Positions 16,266 to 25,366 are shown, counted from the first letter of the stretch. The stretch: DNA of 35,932 nucleotides from Methanoculleus sp. MH98A (GCF_000691865.1 NZ_JMIO01000030.1:1-35932); one strand, 5' to 3'. A program made the numbers and translations. The notes: a model not told the origin generated them from the sequence alone.

Positions 16266-16760
16266 TCACTCAACCGTGTGGGAGAGGGGCGGAATTGCGC
16301 TCTGGTCGGAGAACGTCTCCTCGTGGCCGTCCGGGAACCGGACCACCGTCAGGCCCGGGGAGAGGTCCGTCTCGACCAGCGATGCAAACCAGTAGCCGTC
16401 GATTACCTCCTGCGCCGCGGTGAAGTCGAGTCCCGGTGTCGAGTAGACCCGTCCTCCGTCGGTGTTCTCAATCTCCGCGAACTCCTGAACGGAGAATACA
16501 GCGACATCGCTCTCGGCCGAGGCCACCGTTACGGGGACCCCCAGCGCATCCTCGAGCGCGAACTTCAGCTCCCGCTCCGGATCGGCGATCTTGAAGAAGA
16601 CCGCGATTGTCTCGATCCACGAGAGGGTGTAGTTAATGGTGATCTCCCCACTCCCGTCCTCGTCCACGGCTATCAGAAGGTTGTCCGTGGTGAATGCCCC
16701 GGCCGGGGCCACGGTAACCGCCAGGACCAGGAGGAAGGCAATCAGAATCCCGCTTCTCAT
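16266..16760 (-). CDS. Predicted exported protein, unknown function
   Basis: A 164-residue protein with a clear signal peptide: MRSGILIAFLLVLAV then VAPAGA, with cleavage likely before FTTDN. The mature part is acidic and predicted to be beta-rich, without cysteines or membrane spans, so it is probably secreted or held outside the membrane. The start at 16760 is supported by GAGGT (minus strand, 16767-16771) seven bases upstream; a TATA-like TTTAAATTTT lies about 16790-16799. It faces the end of the fdh cluster. I do not recognise the family; the DUF1616 membrane protein is next upstream on the same strand. Confidence 0.8.
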   Translation of the reverse strand: MRSGILIAFLLVLAVTVAPAGAFTTDNLLIAVDEDGSGEITINYTLSWIETIAVFFKIADPERELKFALEDALGVPVTVASAESDVAVFSVQEFAEIENTDGGRVYSTPGLDFTAAQEVIDGYWFASLVETDLSPGLTVVRFPDGHEETFSDQSAIPPLSHTVE

Positions 16761-16968
16761 TCTTGTACCTCGGTGAACCATATACTGTTTGAAAATTTAA
16801 ACATTTGGTAAATCTTCTCTGTGTTCAACAACCCGGTAACTGATTTTCTACGGTGTATTCTTCTGAAAATATAAAATCTCGAAAGATCCGGGTGTGGGGT
16901 GTCTCCGGGATCCTGGGGTGCACCGCCACCGTGACCCGGTGCAGAGATCCCCTGCAACCCACTCCCGG

Positions 16969-17940
16969 TTAGTGCACCCGCAGCCAGAGGTGCAGGTTGC
17001 GGTAACCGGCGTCGGTGAGATTGTTTCTGGGGATGTTTGCGGGTGGTGCCTCCTTGAAGAGGAGGAACTCAAGCCGGTTCGTATCCGGGTCCATGATTCG
17101 GAAGGAGTAGGGCTGCTCCACGGTCCGGTTGTGCGGCACCGTGACGGAAAACCGGTCGAGAGGCGTCGCCGAGACGATCGTCGACTGGTTCGTCGCGTTA
17201 TTGAACCTGCTCTCCACGGCAAACGTCTCCACCGTGTAGGTGATGTCCCGGTACTCGTGGTTCCCGATCCCGATGATGACCGTCTGCGGCGTTCCGGACA
17301 TGAACTCGGTCGGGTAATCGGCTGCTTTTCCTCGCGGCCCGAGGATGTAGAACTCGGTGAACTTCTCCCCCTCTTTCGGGACCGCGGTGACGAAGATCGT
17401 CGTCGCGATGGCCACGAGGACGGCGGCGATGAGGACGACGCTCAGGACCCGGTCGAACCGGGACGGAGAACCTCCGGAAAACTCCTCCTTTATCGCAGCG
17501 AGGTATGTGCCGAAAGGAACCACGAATCGGCTCTTTTCTGGCAGCTTGCGGCGTTGGAACTGCGCGATAAGGCCGACGGCGAGACTGAATGCCAGGAGGG
17601 TGACGGTGATGGAGTCGAGCCGGATTCCCCAGGGCGTGTAGTTGAGCGCGAAGCCGAAGAGCGGCACGGCGGCGATGGAGACCCCGAGCGAGAGGGCGAT
17701 GCGCTCTATTCCGTCGAGGTCGTCTCTTGCCGGGAAGAGGGCCGCGGTCAGGAGATAGCCGGGGATGAAGAGGATGAACGGCAGGACGAAAACCACACGA
17801 AGGGGGCTCTCGCTGATGATTGGAGCGTAGATGCCGGCAAGGGCGAGGAAGGCCCAGAGATAGACGCCTTTTAAGTCCAGGGGGATGGTGCGGGGATCCA
17901 GGGAACCGATGAGAAGGCCTGCGGTGGTTTCGGCTGTCAT
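16969..17940 (-). CDS. DUF1616-type membrane protein
   Basis: A 323-residue protein with five membrane segments in the N-terminal half (around LWAFLALAGIYAPII, VVFVLPFILFIPGYLL, IALSLGVSIAAVPLFGFAL, ITVTLLAFSLAVGLI and VLSVVLIAAVLVAIATTIFV), then a C-terminal domain of about 130 residues that should lie outside the cell and contains N-glycosylation sites (NATNQST, NRT). This is the DUF1616 layout found in methanogens and often near cell-surface genes; its function is unknown. The start MTAETTAGLL was preferred to an upstream in-frame start because a TATA box (17964-17975) predicts transcription beginning at about 17943. Confidence 0.85.
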   Translation of the reverse strand: MTAETTAGLLIGSLDPRTIPLDLKGVYLWAFLALAGIYAPIISESPLRVVFVLPFILFIPGYLLTAALFPARDDLDGIERIALSLGVSIAAVPLFGFALNYTPWGIRLDSITVTLLAFSLAVGLIAQFQRRKLPEKSRFVVPFGTYLAAIKEEFSGGSPSRFDRVLSVVLIAAVLVAIATTIFVTAVPKEGEKFTEFYILGPRGKAADYPTEFMSGTPQTVIIGIGNHEYRDITYTVETFAVESRFNNATNQSTIVSATPLDRFSVTVPHNRTVEQPYSFRIMDPDTNRLEFLLFKEAPPANIPRNNLTDAGYRNLHLWLRVH

Positions 17941-17963
17941 TCTGTTACCCCATAAAAAGCCAT

Positions 17964-17975
17964 GGTATAAATAGG
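17964..17975 (-). promoter_or_regulatory. TATA box of the DUF1616 gene
   Basis: On the minus strand CCTATTTATACC lies 24-35 bases before the ATG at 17940, giving a nearly leaderless transcript. Confidence 0.5.
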
Positions 17976-18084
17976 TTCTCCGGTGAGGGCCCGTTTGGGG
18001 GATACGAACCCCTGGAGCCCATGAAGACGGGACTGCGGGAAAAAGCAGCACCTTTTAATCGAAGCGCGACCAACCCGCATTCAT

Positions 18085-18645
18085 ATGCCCCGGGAAGACT
18101 GGGACGATCGGGCGTTCACCGGACTGGAAGCGGCCATCGTCTTCATCGCCTTTATCGTCGTCGCAGCGGTCTTTGCGTACGTCGTTCTCGGGGTGGGCAT
18201 GACCACGTCGCAGAAGAGCCAGGAGACGATGCATACCGCTCTCGGGGAAGCCGGATCCGCCCTCCGCCCGGGACAGTCGGTCATCGCCAAGCTGGATAAC
18301 GATCAGGGTTTTCTTGATTTCATAGAGTTCGATCTCGAGACCGCGACCGATCTCGCCGTCATCGATATGGGGAGCATGACCTACACCGTCGCCACGAAGG
18401 AGACCCTCATCACGTTCCCCCCCGGCGACCCCGCCATAAACGTCACCTGGCGGTATCCGGAAGATGGCGGACCCCTCCTTGAGACGGGGGAGGTCGTCAC
18501 GGTGAGACTGGAGATGGAAAGCGTGGAGGTCGGGCGCGGAGACACGTTCACCCTCCAGATGACCGCCGCAGGGGGGGAGACCGCTGCGCTGACCAGAAAC
18601 GTTCCTGCCGGTATTGGAAAGAATGTCTACGTCGAACTCTTCTGA
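18085..18645 (+). CDS. Archaellin-like protein 1
   Basis: A 186-residue protein with the N-terminal signature of archaeal flagellins: a short charged leader (MPREDWDDRA), the motif FTGLEAAIV where prepilin peptidase would cut before the Phe, and one long hydrophobic helix (FIAFIVVAAVFAYVVLGVG) that packs into the filament core. The remainder is beta-rich, as in the outer archaellin domain. A TATA-like CCTTTTAATC (18051-18060) predicts a nearly leaderless mRNA. It overlaps the next, related gene by 23 bp. No filament assembly genes are present in this window, so a pilin or minor-archaellin role is equally possible. Confidence 0.8.
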   Translation: MPREDWDDRAFTGLEAAIVFIAFIVVAAVFAYVVLGVGMTTSQKSQETMHTALGEAGSALRPGQSVIAKLDNDQGFLDFIEFDLETATDLAVIDMGSMTYTVATKETLITFPPGDPAINVTWRYPEDGGPLLETGEVVTVRLEMESVEVGRGDTFTLQMTAAGGETAALTRNVPAGIGKNVYVELF

Positions 18646-19204
18646 AGCCGGGTTCACCGGACTCGAGGCTGCGATCGTGCTCATAGCATTCGTTGTCGTT
18701 GCAGCCGTCTTTGCGTACGTCGTCCTGGGGGCGGGTATCCTCTTCTCCGAGGAGAGCCGATCCGTCGTTCACCAGGGCATCCAGGAGGCCGGGTCGAGCC
18801 TCACCGTGACCGGCGGCGTATACGGCATCAGCAACACTCCCGGAAGGATAGATTCCATCATCGTCCCGGTCGGTCTCACCGCCGGCAGCGAGCCGATCGA
18901 TATCACCACGGTATCCGTCCGCCTGATCGGCTCCACGCATAAGGAGACGGTTCGCCAGAATGAGCCTCTCATCGACGTCGTTCCCGCAGTCGGGCGCTGG
19001 AGTGTCCAGGAACGGTTGAACGCCGATTCCGATCATCTTCTCGAGGCCGGGGAGCAGTACGTGCTGAACGTCTCGCCGATGGTCATGCTGGACTGCAGGC
19101 CGTACCGGACGTTTGCCGTCGAGATCAAACCGGCAGGAAGGCCGGCACTCCGGGTGGAGAGGACGGTGCCGGGCAGCGTCACCACGATCACCCGGCTTGA
19201 CTGA
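18623..19204 (+). CDS. Archaellin-like protein 2
   Basis: A 193-residue relative of the preceding protein: leader MSTSNSSEAG, then FTGLEAAIVLIAFVVVAAVF, nearly identical to the first copy across the cleavage site and core helix, followed by a diverged beta-rich domain (ITTVSVRLIGS, VLNVSPMVMLD, ERTVPGSVTTITRLD). Start ATG at 18623 was chosen because it gives a short leader like its neighbour; the frame opens slightly earlier at 18614. The two genes look like a tandem duplication with fast divergence of the exposed domain. The cell-surface location is inferred from the signature. Confidence 0.8.
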   Translation: MSTSNSSEAGFTGLEAAIVLIAFVVVAAVFAYVVLGAGILFSEESRSVVHQGIQEAGSSLTVTGGVYGISNTPGRIDSIIVPVGLTAGSEPIDITTVSVRLIGSTHKETVRQNEPLIDVVPAVGRWSVQERLNADSDHLLEAGEQYVLNVSPMVMLDCRPYRTFAVEIKPAGRPALRVERTVPGSVTTITRLD

Positions 19205-19209
19205 CGGCT

Positions 19210-19896
19210 TTATTCGGCATCCAGGAGATCCTGGTGCCGTATAGCCCCGACAACCCCGACTGCCGCCACCGCTGCGAGCAGCAGGTAATCCTCCGGCCCC
19301 GCCCCGGCCATCAGGACGCTCTCCGGGCCCCCGGCCGCCCAGGCGAGGAGGGAGGCGAGGGCGAGGATCCCAAGGAGCGGGACGGATACGCGGACGAGTG
19401 CCGCGGCGAGCCTGGAGATGCCGGGCCCGAACCCCCTGCAGGCGGCGAGAGCGATACCGGCCGATGCCGCGAGGAATACCCATTCGGAGAGCGACGACAC
19501 TTCCGCCAGGATGGCACCGCCGAAGTAGCCGGTGTACTCGTAAGGCTCGTACGGGCCGAGGAGCGGGAAGTACCAGGTGACGGGCATCGCCCACATCGCG
19601 TCGATGACCTGGTGGGAGAGTGCGCCGGCGGCGACGGCGAGGAGCGCAAAGGATTCCTGTCTCCGGTACAGGACGATGCCTGCCATGAGCAGGAGCGCGA
19701 GAAAGAGCAGCCCGTGCCCGAATATCCGCCCGGAATTGAGCGTGCCTGCAAGAAGAATGTGACCGACCGGTTTGTCGATCAGGTCGGGGAGGACGGCCCC
19801 GAGAGCACAGAAGCCGATGAGCCGCCGGTCGCCCAGGCGTCCGGCGATCGCGAGGCCCAGGATGAGGCCGAGGAAGAGGTGGCAGGCGACGAACAC
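19210..19896 (-). CDS. YdjM-type membrane metal-dependent hydrolase family protein
   Basis: A 228-residue protein with about six membrane spans. Conserved polar residues lie at membrane edges as in the PF04307 family: His near the N-terminus (VACHLFLGL), LPDLIDKP near residue 37, HG near 61 and SHQVIDAMW near 94. These residues could bind a metal ion, but enzymatic activity is not established for most members. It ends five bases from the archaellin-like gene on the other strand and is divergent from the 63-residue membrane protein. Confidence 0.75.
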   Translation of the reverse strand: MFVACHLFLGLILGLAIAGRLGDRRLIGFCALGAVLPDLIDKPVGHILLAGTLNSGRIFGHGLLFLALLLMAGIVLYRRQESFALLAVAAGALSHQVIDAMWAMPVTWYFPLLGPYEPYEYTGYFGGAILAEVSSLSEWVFLAASAGIALAACRGFGPGISRLAAALVRVSVPLLGILALASLLAWAAGGPESVLMAGAGPEDYLLLAAVAAVGVVGAIRHQDLLDAE

Positions 19897-19986
19897 TTTT
19901 CATGAAGACGATGCCGGTGGTTATATTCCTGCTGTTCGAGGTAGGGCAAACGATATGGGCGGAGAGCGCCGATAACTCTCCGGATT

Positions 19987-20178
19987 ATGGCAACGCTTGA
20001 TCGGCGGGAGATCCTCATCATCTTCGCCTCGTTTCTCATCGGCAGCGCGGCGGGGTGGTGGAGCCGCATGCACTGGGGCGGCGGCCTCATTGCCGTCGCA
20101 GTGACGCTTGCCGGAACCGTTGCCGGCTACCTTATCATCGTAACCGTTCTCCGGGCCGCGGGTCATCCGGTCGGGTAG
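19987..20178 (+). CDS. Small two-span membrane protein
   Basis: A 63-residue protein with two hydrophobic segments (ILIIFASFLIGSAAGWW and GLIAVAVTLAGTVAGYLIIVTVL) joined by a short loop (SRMHWGG), preceded by a charged N-terminus. Composition and hydrophobic pattern support a real gene despite the small size. It converges on the ABC transporter gene with a 19-bp gap. I do not recognise the family. Confidence 0.6.
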   Translation: MATLDRREILIIFASFLIGSAAGWWSRMHWGGGLIAVAVTLAGTVAGYLIIVTVLRAAGHPVG

Positions 20179-20197
20179 CCGGGGTGAACCCGGCGGA

Positions 20198-22039
20198 TCA
20201 CGTGGCCGTGGATTGGCCGGGGCGGCGTATGCGGCCGGTATCGTGTCCCGGCGGGAGATCCGTTCCCTGCTGTTCCCGCACCCGCCCGCCTTCGATCGCG
20301 AGGACGCGGTCGGCGAGTGTCAGGAGCGACGGACGGTGGGAGACGAGGATGGTCGTCCGGTTCCGGACCAGGAGCCGGAGCGTCCGGCGAATCTGCTCCT
20401 CGGTCTGCATGTCGAGCGCGGACGTGGGCTCGTCGAGGATGAGGATGGGCGCGTCTTTGAGGAACGCTCTGGCGATGGCGACCCGCTGCCGCTGGCCGAC
20501 GGAGAGCTGGGTTCCGCGCTCCCCGACGACCGTCCGGTATCCGTCCGGGAACCCCGTGATCTCGTCGTGGATCTGCGCTTTCCGTGCGGCTTTGACGACC
20601 TCCTCGAAGGTGGCCTCGGGTCTGCTGTAGCGGATGTTCTCCTCGATGGTGGTGTGAAAGAGGAAGAGGTCCTGCGAGACGAGCGATACCTGCCGCCGCA
20701 GCCAGCGGGGGTCGAGCGATGCAAGATCGCGGCCGTCGAGGGTGATCGTGCCTTCCTGCGGTGCGAATGCCCGGAGGATCAGGTTCACGAGCGTCGTCTT
20801 CCCGGCACCCGTTCGCCCGACGACGGCGACCACCTCGCCGGGACGGATGACGAGGTTTGCGTCCGCGAGAACCGGTTCCGACTCCGTGTATCCGAACCGG
20901 ACACCGGAGAACGCTATCCTGCCCTGCACCGCGGCGGGCACGGCCCCGCCGCCGGCCGGCTCCTCGTCCATCGAGAAGAGTTCGCGCAGGCGGGCGGCGG
21001 ACGTCGCCGCAGGCTGCATGACGACGGGGAAGGCGAAGAAGGTGTTGACGGTGGGGGCGAACGTCACGACGTAGACCGCGAACGCGACGAAGTCCCCGAC
21101 GGTCATGCTGCCGGTGAGCACCTCGTTCCCGCCGACCCAGAAGACGGCGATCAGCATGAGCGACATCGTGCCGATCCTGAAATATTCGGAGAACGCCGAG
21201 AGCATCGTGTTCCTGATCCGGGCATCGACCATCTTTGCAAGCGTCCCGGAGACCCGGTGCACCTCCCGCTCCTCGGCGGCGTGCGTCTTTACCGTGTCGA
21301 TGCCGGAGATCACCTCCTGGATGTCGCGGGAGACGTAGGCCTGCCGTTCGCGCTCCCGGTGGGTGGCGGCGCGGATCCGCCGGATGAAGACTGCGTTGAC
21401 CAGGAGGTAGAGCGGGATGAAGGCGGCGACGACGAGGGTGAGCCTCAGGCTCAGGATGCAGAGGACGGCGAGGGTGAAGGCGACGTAGAGGCCGTTTGCG
21501 ACGATCAGGGGGAGGTACTGGGAGACGGTGTACTGCAGGATCTGGACGTCGTCGGAGAGGCGGGACATGATGTAGCCGGTCTGCTGCGACTTGAAGTAGG
21601 AGAGCGGGAAACCCAGGACGTGCTCGACGAGAGCGGTCTGGAGGTTGAAGGCGTAGCCTTCCCGGAACCGGGCCGTCCAGTAGTTCCGCAGCAGGTCCAT
21701 GCCGCCGGTGAAGAGCCCGAGCACCAGGAGGGCGGCGATGAGGGTATCGAGCGAGGAGAGGAGCCCGCCGGCACCTGCAATAAGGGTATCGGGGGCCGGG
21801 GTCTCCCCGAGCAGGATGTTGTCGATGAAGAACTTGATGCTGAGCGGGAGCACGGTCTTTGCCGCCGAGACGAGAGCGGTCGCCGCGAGGGCCAGCACGC
21901 CCACCATCCTGATCGGCCGGGCGAACCGGAGGAAGAAGGCGAGGTCGGAGAACCCGAGATCGCTCGTCGCCTTCGCCGGCTGGCGCATGATATCCCGGGT
22001 GAAGGCGACGGTGCGCCGGCAGCAGTCTGTGATGCTCAT
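20198..22039 (-). CDS. ABC-type exporter, fused membrane and ATPase domains
   Basis: A 613-residue half-transporter: N-terminal six-span domain (about residues 40-330) and C-terminal ATPase (about 375-600). Seen in the ATPase: Walker A GRTGAGKTT, Q-loop SLVSQDLFLF, signature LSVGQRQRV (Val in place of the usual second Gly), Walker [13 protein letters not shown] and switch His in VSHRPS. This type works as a homodimer or heterodimer exporting lipids, peptides or drugs; only one subunit is here, so a homodimer is likely. The frame is open to 22231, but the start at 22039 fits the usual length and clears the divergent gene at 22183. Substrate unknown. Confidence 0.93.
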   Translation of the reverse strand: MSITDCCRRTVAFTRDIMRQPAKATSDLGFSDLAFFLRFARPIRMVGVLALAATALVSAAKTVLPLSIKFFIDNILLGETPAPDTLIAGAGGLLSSLDTLIAALLVLGLFTGGMDLLRNYWTARFREGYAFNLQTALVEHVLGFPLSYFKSQQTGYIMSRLSDDVQILQYTVSQYLPLIVANGLYVAFTLAVLCILSLRLTLVVAAFIPLYLLVNAVFIRRIRAATHRERERQAYVSRDIQEVISGIDTVKTHAAEEREVHRVSGTLAKMVDARIRNTMLSAFSEYFRIGTMSLMLIAVFWVGGNEVLTGSMTVGDFVAFAVYVVTFAPTVNTFFAFPVVMQPAATSAARLRELFSMDEEPAGGGAVPAAVQGRIAFSGVRFGYTESEPVLADANLVIRPGEVVAVVGRTGAGKTTLVNLILRAFAPQEGTITLDGRDLASLDPRWLRRQVSLVSQDLFLFHTTIEENIRYSRPEATFEEVVKAARKAQIHDEITGFPDGYRTVVGERGTQLSVGQRQRVAIARAFLKDAPILILDEPTSALDMQTEEQIRRTLRLLVRNRTTILVSHRPSLLTLADRVLAIEGGRVREQQGTDLPPGHDTGRIRRPGQSTAT

Positions 22040-22182
22040 GGTATGGGTCCCCGTTGAGGAGCGCACTCCGGTCTTCTGCCGGGTCTCCGTTGCAATCCCA
22101 TATCGTTCTGGCGTATAATACCTGCGGCACGGAGGCCGGGGCAAACCAGAAAGGCTATTGTGTGGCGTGGTGAGGGCTCCAT

Positions 22183-22938
22183 ATGGTATCGCTGAACGCC
22201 GGCCGCTTCTCCGGGGCGGTTCCGGGCGCACTGGTGGTCGGTGCGGTTTTTCTTCTCGGCTGGCTGGGTCTCCTCCCGGCCCCGATCATGACGGTGGCGC
22301 TCCTCTTCGGCGGGGGTTTCATCGCCGGTCTCTTCACCCGGGGCAGGGTCAGGGACGGGGCCGTTGCCGGTGCCATCTGCGGGGTGCTCGTGGCCCTTGC
22401 CATAGCCTCCGGAGCAGCCCTCATGAGCCTGGTAGAGAGCAGTCCGCAGTATCCCCCGCCATGGATGACCTTCGGCTTCTACGCTCTGATCCTCACGGCA
22501 CTCCTCCTCCCCTACAACGCCGTCGGCGGGGCGGCCGGGACGGCGGTGCGAAACGGATCCCGGAGAGGCGGCAACGGGGCGGGCGAGCGGAGGCGATGGC
22601 TCGGGATAGGAATCGGCACGGCCGTCATCGGCGGTTCGTCTCTCGTCATCGCCTTTCTCGGCCCGCTGATCCTGGCCCCTCCGCTCGCCGGCGGATTCAT
22701 CGCGGGGTACTCTGCCGGGCCGAGACCGGAGGATGGCCTTGAGGCCGGGCTTGTCGCGGGGCTTTTCGGGACCGGCATCTTCCTGATCCCATTCCTCTGG
22801 ACGGCATCGCATGCCACGGGGTTCGTCGCCGGGCTCGCGGGGATGGCCGCGATCGCGCTGGGACTGCTCTTCCCGCTCCTCGGGACCGTCGCCGGGGTTG
22901 CCGGTGCGGTCGTACGGCCGGGTCCCCGGGATGGTTAA
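22183..22938 (+). CDS. DUF5518-like membrane protein with internal duplication
   Basis: A 251-residue very hydrophobic protein made of two related halves: residues 5-70 (VGAVFLLGWLGLLPAPIM, then GGGFIAGLFTRGRVRDGAVAG) and about 138-205 (FLGPLILAPPLAGGFIAGYSAGPRPEDGLEAG). Each half has the GGFIAG-x-x-x-G pattern of the DUF5518 family, common in methanogens and haloarchaea and of unknown function. GGTGA lies nine bases before the start. Divergent from the ABC exporter and convergent with the amino-acid permease. Confidence 0.75.
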   Translation: MVSLNAGRFSGAVPGALVVGAVFLLGWLGLLPAPIMTVALLFGGGFIAGLFTRGRVRDGAVAGAICGVLVALAIASGAALMSLVESSPQYPPPWMTFGFYALILTALLLPYNAVGGAAGTAVRNGSRRGGNGAGERRRWLGIGIGTAVIGGSSLVIAFLGPLILAPPLAGGFIAGYSAGPRPEDGLEAGLVAGLFGTGIFLIPFLWTASHATGFVAGLAGMAAIALGLLFPLLGTVAGVAGAVVRPGPRDG

Positions 22939-22979
22939 GAGATTACGGCTGTTTTTGGAGAGGTCTCCACTGAAAAAAG

Positions 22980-23666
22980 TTACAACTGGGCCGAGGGGGT
23001 CGCCCTGGCCGTCCCGGGAACGGCCACTCTCTTTTCAAGAATGGTGACGGCGATGGTCGTGATCGAGACCAGCACGAGGTAGACGATGCCGACGGCCGCG
23101 AACGACTCCGTGTAGGTGAAATACTTCGTCGCCACCAGTTTCCCCGCCCCGGAGAGTTCGATCACCGTGATCATGTAGGCAAGCGACGAGTACTTGATCA
23201 GGTAGATGAACTCGTTCGAGAGCCCCGGTATCGCCCGGCAGAGCGCCTGCGGCAGGATGACGTTTCTGATCGCCTGCCACCGGGTCATCCCGAGCGCCTG
23301 GGCGGCAACCATCTGGCCTTCCTTGATCGATATGAGGGCGCCCCGGATGTACTCGGCGTTATACGCTCCGTTGCAGAGGATAAATCCGACCACCGACGCC
23401 ACGAACGCGGTGAAGGTAATCCCGATCGACGGGAGCCCGAAGTAGAGGATGAAGAGAAGGAGGAGCAACGGCGTACCCTTGATGAGAAAGACATACGTCT
23501 TGCAGAGCCAGGATATGACGGGGTTGCCGTACTGCCTTCCCACCGCGACGGCGATCCCGAGCGCGAGACCGAACGGGGCGGAGCACGCGATCAGCTGCAA
23601 TGTCACGACCAGGCCCTGCATCAGCGCCGGGAGGAGAATCTCAAAGAAGAATACTGCCTGTTCCAT
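22980..23666 (-). CDS. Polar amino-acid ABC transporter permease (second)
   Basis: A 228-residue inner-membrane permease of the His/Glu/Gln family with about five spans and the ATPase-contact loop (RGALISIKEGQMVAAQALGM then RNVILPQA). The start at 23666 was chosen because GAGGAG lies five bases upstream; the frame opens earlier with TTG at 23678. It is the last gene of a permease-ATPase-permease operon read leftward, eight bases after the ATPase stop. The two permeases would form a heterodimer. The substrate is probably an amino acid or related polar compound, by family. Confidence 0.93.
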   Translation of the reverse strand: MEQAVFFFEILLPALMQGLVVTLQLIACSAPFGLALGIAVAVGRQYGNPVISWLCKTYVFLIKGTPLLLLLFILYFGLPSIGITFTAFVASVVGFILCNGAYNAEYIRGALISIKEGQMVAAQALGMTRWQAIRNVILPQALCRAIPGLSNEFIYLIKYSSLAYMITVIELSGAGKLVATKYFTYTESFAAVGIVYLVLVSITTIAVTILEKRVAVPGTARATPSAQL

Positions 23667-23674
23667 GCCGCTCC

Positions 23675-24430
23675 TCAATCATCCATCCGGGAATCGATCC
23701 GGCCGATGAAGTCCTTCATCCGGGTGAACCGCGGGTCATGCAGGAGCAGGTCCGGCGACCCCTGCTCGGCAACCACGCCGTTCTCCATGAAGAGAACCTC
23801 GTTTGCAACCGAGCAGGCAAACCCCATCTCGTGGGTGACGACGAGCATCGTCATCCCGTTGCGGGCCAGTTTCTTCATGACCTCGAGCACCTCCCTCGTC
23901 AGTTCGGGGTCGAGCGCGGAGGTCGGTTCGTCGAAGAGGATGACGTCCGGGTCCATGGCAAGCGCCCGGGCGATGGATACCCGCTGGGCCTGGCCGCCGG
24001 AGAGTTCCGCCGGGTAGTGGTCGGCCCAGTCCTCCAGCCCCACCTGCCGGAGTTCGGTGAGGGCCTTCTCGCGTGCCTCCGCCTTCCCCATGCCCCTGAC
24101 CTTCAGGAGCGCCAGTTCGACGTTTTTGACGGCGGTGAGGTGGTCGAAGAGGAAGAAGTTCTGAAAGACCATCCCGATCTTCTGCCGGAAGTAGTTGATC
24201 CGCGCCCCCGAGTTCGTGACCTCCTCCCCGTCGAGCCAGACCGTCCCGCGGTCGGGCGGCGTCAGCTGGTTGATGCACCGGAGAAGCGTGCTCTTTCCCG
24301 TCCCGGAGGGGCCGATGAAGACCTTCGTCTCGCCGCGGCGAACGTCGAACGAGACTCCCCGCAACACTTCGTTACCCCCGAAGGACTTGTGTATGTCCTC
24401 GACTCTCAACACAATGTCGTTGTTGTTCAT
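23675..24430 (-). CDS. Polar amino-acid ABC transporter ATPase
   Basis: A 251-residue ATP-binding subunit of the GlnQ/HisP type. Walker [10 protein letters not shown] near residue 40, Q-loop MVFQNFFLF, signature LSGGQAQRV, Walker [13 protein letters not shown] and switch His in VVTHEMG are all present. It drives uptake through the two flanking permeases, with three and eight bases separating the genes, so they are certainly one operon. No C-terminal regulatory domain is present. Confidence 0.95.
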   Translation of the reverse strand: MNNNDIVLRVEDIHKSFGGNEVLRGVSFDVRRGETKVFIGPSGTGKSTLLRCINQLTPPDRGTVWLDGEEVTNSGARINYFRQKIGMVFQNFFLFDHLTAVKNVELALLKVRGMGKAEAREKALTELRQVGLEDWADHYPAELSGGQAQRVSIARALAMDPDVILFDEPTSALDPELTREVLEVMKKLARNGMTMLVVTHEMGFACSVANEVLFMENGVVAEQGSPDLLLHDPRFTRMKDFIGRIDSRMDD

Positions 24431-24433
24431 GCT

Positions 24434-25111
24434 CTACATCGCTCCGGTTCCGAATCCCGGGATTGCTATCCTCTTCTCCAGCCTGTGCAGGAGTTTGAGC
24501 CCCCCGTAGTTCAGGACAATGAAGATCCCCGCTGCAGCGAGGTAGATCGGCATCGTTATGTGGGTCTGCGTAACCATCCGCGACGTAATGGTGAGCAGTT
24601 CCACGACCCCGATCGCGTAGCAGACCGCCGAATCGGTCAGGATGTTGGGGTACTCGTTCGACCAGCCCGGGAGCGCTATGCGCACCGCCTGGGGGAGGAT
24701 GACCGAACGGATGGCGGTGAGCCTGCTCATCCCGAGCGACCGCGCCGCGATCATCTGCCCTTCACCGACTGACTGGATGGCACCCCGGAAGATCTGGGAC
24801 TGGTAGGCCGCCCCCCGGAGGCCCAGCACGACCGCCCCGACGACGAACGCCGAGAGTTCACCGAGCCCGATTGCCGGGAATATGCCGAACCAGAAGAGGA
24901 AGAGCAGGACGAGGATGGGGAGGCCCCTGAAGAACCATACGTAGATCCCGACGACCCACCGGACCGGCCGCGCCCCGTAGACCTGGCCGAGCGCCATGGG
25001 CAGTCCGAGAAGGACTCCGAGGCCGAGGGCGGCGAGGACAAGGCCGAGGGTAGAGGCGATGCCTGAAAGGAGATACGGTAACCAGTCGAGAAGTATCGGC
25101 AAAACGTCCAT
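24434..25111 (-). CDS. Polar amino-acid ABC transporter permease (first)
   Basis: A 225-residue permease with about five membrane spans and the family loop RGAIQSVGEGQMIAARSLGM followed by RSVILPQAVR. First gene of the operon. A TATA-like TTTATTTT lies on the minus strand at about 25197-25204, predicting a leader of about 60 bases. No binding-protein gene is adjacent; the lipoprotein at 28523-29317, on the same strand and of matching family, is the likely partner. Confidence 0.93.
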   Translation of the reverse strand: MDVLPILLDWLPYLLSGIASTLGLVLAALGLGVLLGLPMALGQVYGARPVRWVVGIYVWFFRGLPILVLLFLFWFGIFPAIGLGELSAFVVGAVVLGLRGAAYQSQIFRGAIQSVGEGQMIAARSLGMSRLTAIRSVILPQAVRIALPGWSNEYPNILTDSAVCYAIGVVELLTITSRMVTQTHITMPIYLAAAGIFIVLNYGGLKLLHRLEKRIAIPGFGTGAM

Positions 25112-25196
25112 TTGGCTATCCCTGAATCACTGCACGGCACTGTCTCCGGCCGGAAGAACGGCGCCGGGTACTCTATGCATGAATCTGACGGAGAGC

Positions 25197-25204
25197 AAAA
25201 TAAA
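25197..25204 (-). promoter_or_regulatory. Predicted TATA box of the amino-acid ABC operon
   Basis: TTTATTTT read on the minus strand, in an AT-rich patch of the otherwise GC-rich 255-bp gap between this operon and the divergent aldolase operon. Transcription would start near 25172. Confidence 0.35.
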
Positions 25205-25335
25205 CGTTGTCAAATCCGCCCCGGTTGAGCAGGACGGCCGCTCGCCGTAGCGGGACGTTTTTATTCCCGGAGGCGGATTCGACCGTATCCGCTGCAAACG
25301 CCCTCCACGCCACGCTCCAGCGGGCTCCAGCAACA

Positions 25336-25344
25336 CTTAAGTAT
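25336..25344 (+). promoter_or_regulatory. Predicted TATA box of the aldolase operon
   Basis: CTTAAGTAT at 25336-25344 lies 23-31 bases before the aldolase start codon at 25367, predicting a transcript that starts at or just before the start codon. Confidence 0.4.
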
Positions 25345-25366
25345 GTGGGGGAGGGGGAAGAGGGGT

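Noticed and set aside
16950-17874. Plus-strand frame opposite the DUF1616 gene
   Set aside because: Highly charged Asp/Glu/Arg-rich shadow with no ribosome-binding site; the minus-strand membrane protein is clear.
17985-18050. Minus-strand GGGG-TTCGTAT-CCCC resembling a tRNA T-arm
   Set aside because: The invariant A of the T-loop is replaced by T and no matching acceptor, D or anticodon arms could be found around it.
20213-22057. 614-codon plus-strand open frame
   Set aside because: It is fully antisense to the ABC exporter, whose motifs are unambiguous, and is rich in Asp, Gly and Arg as expected of a shadow frame.
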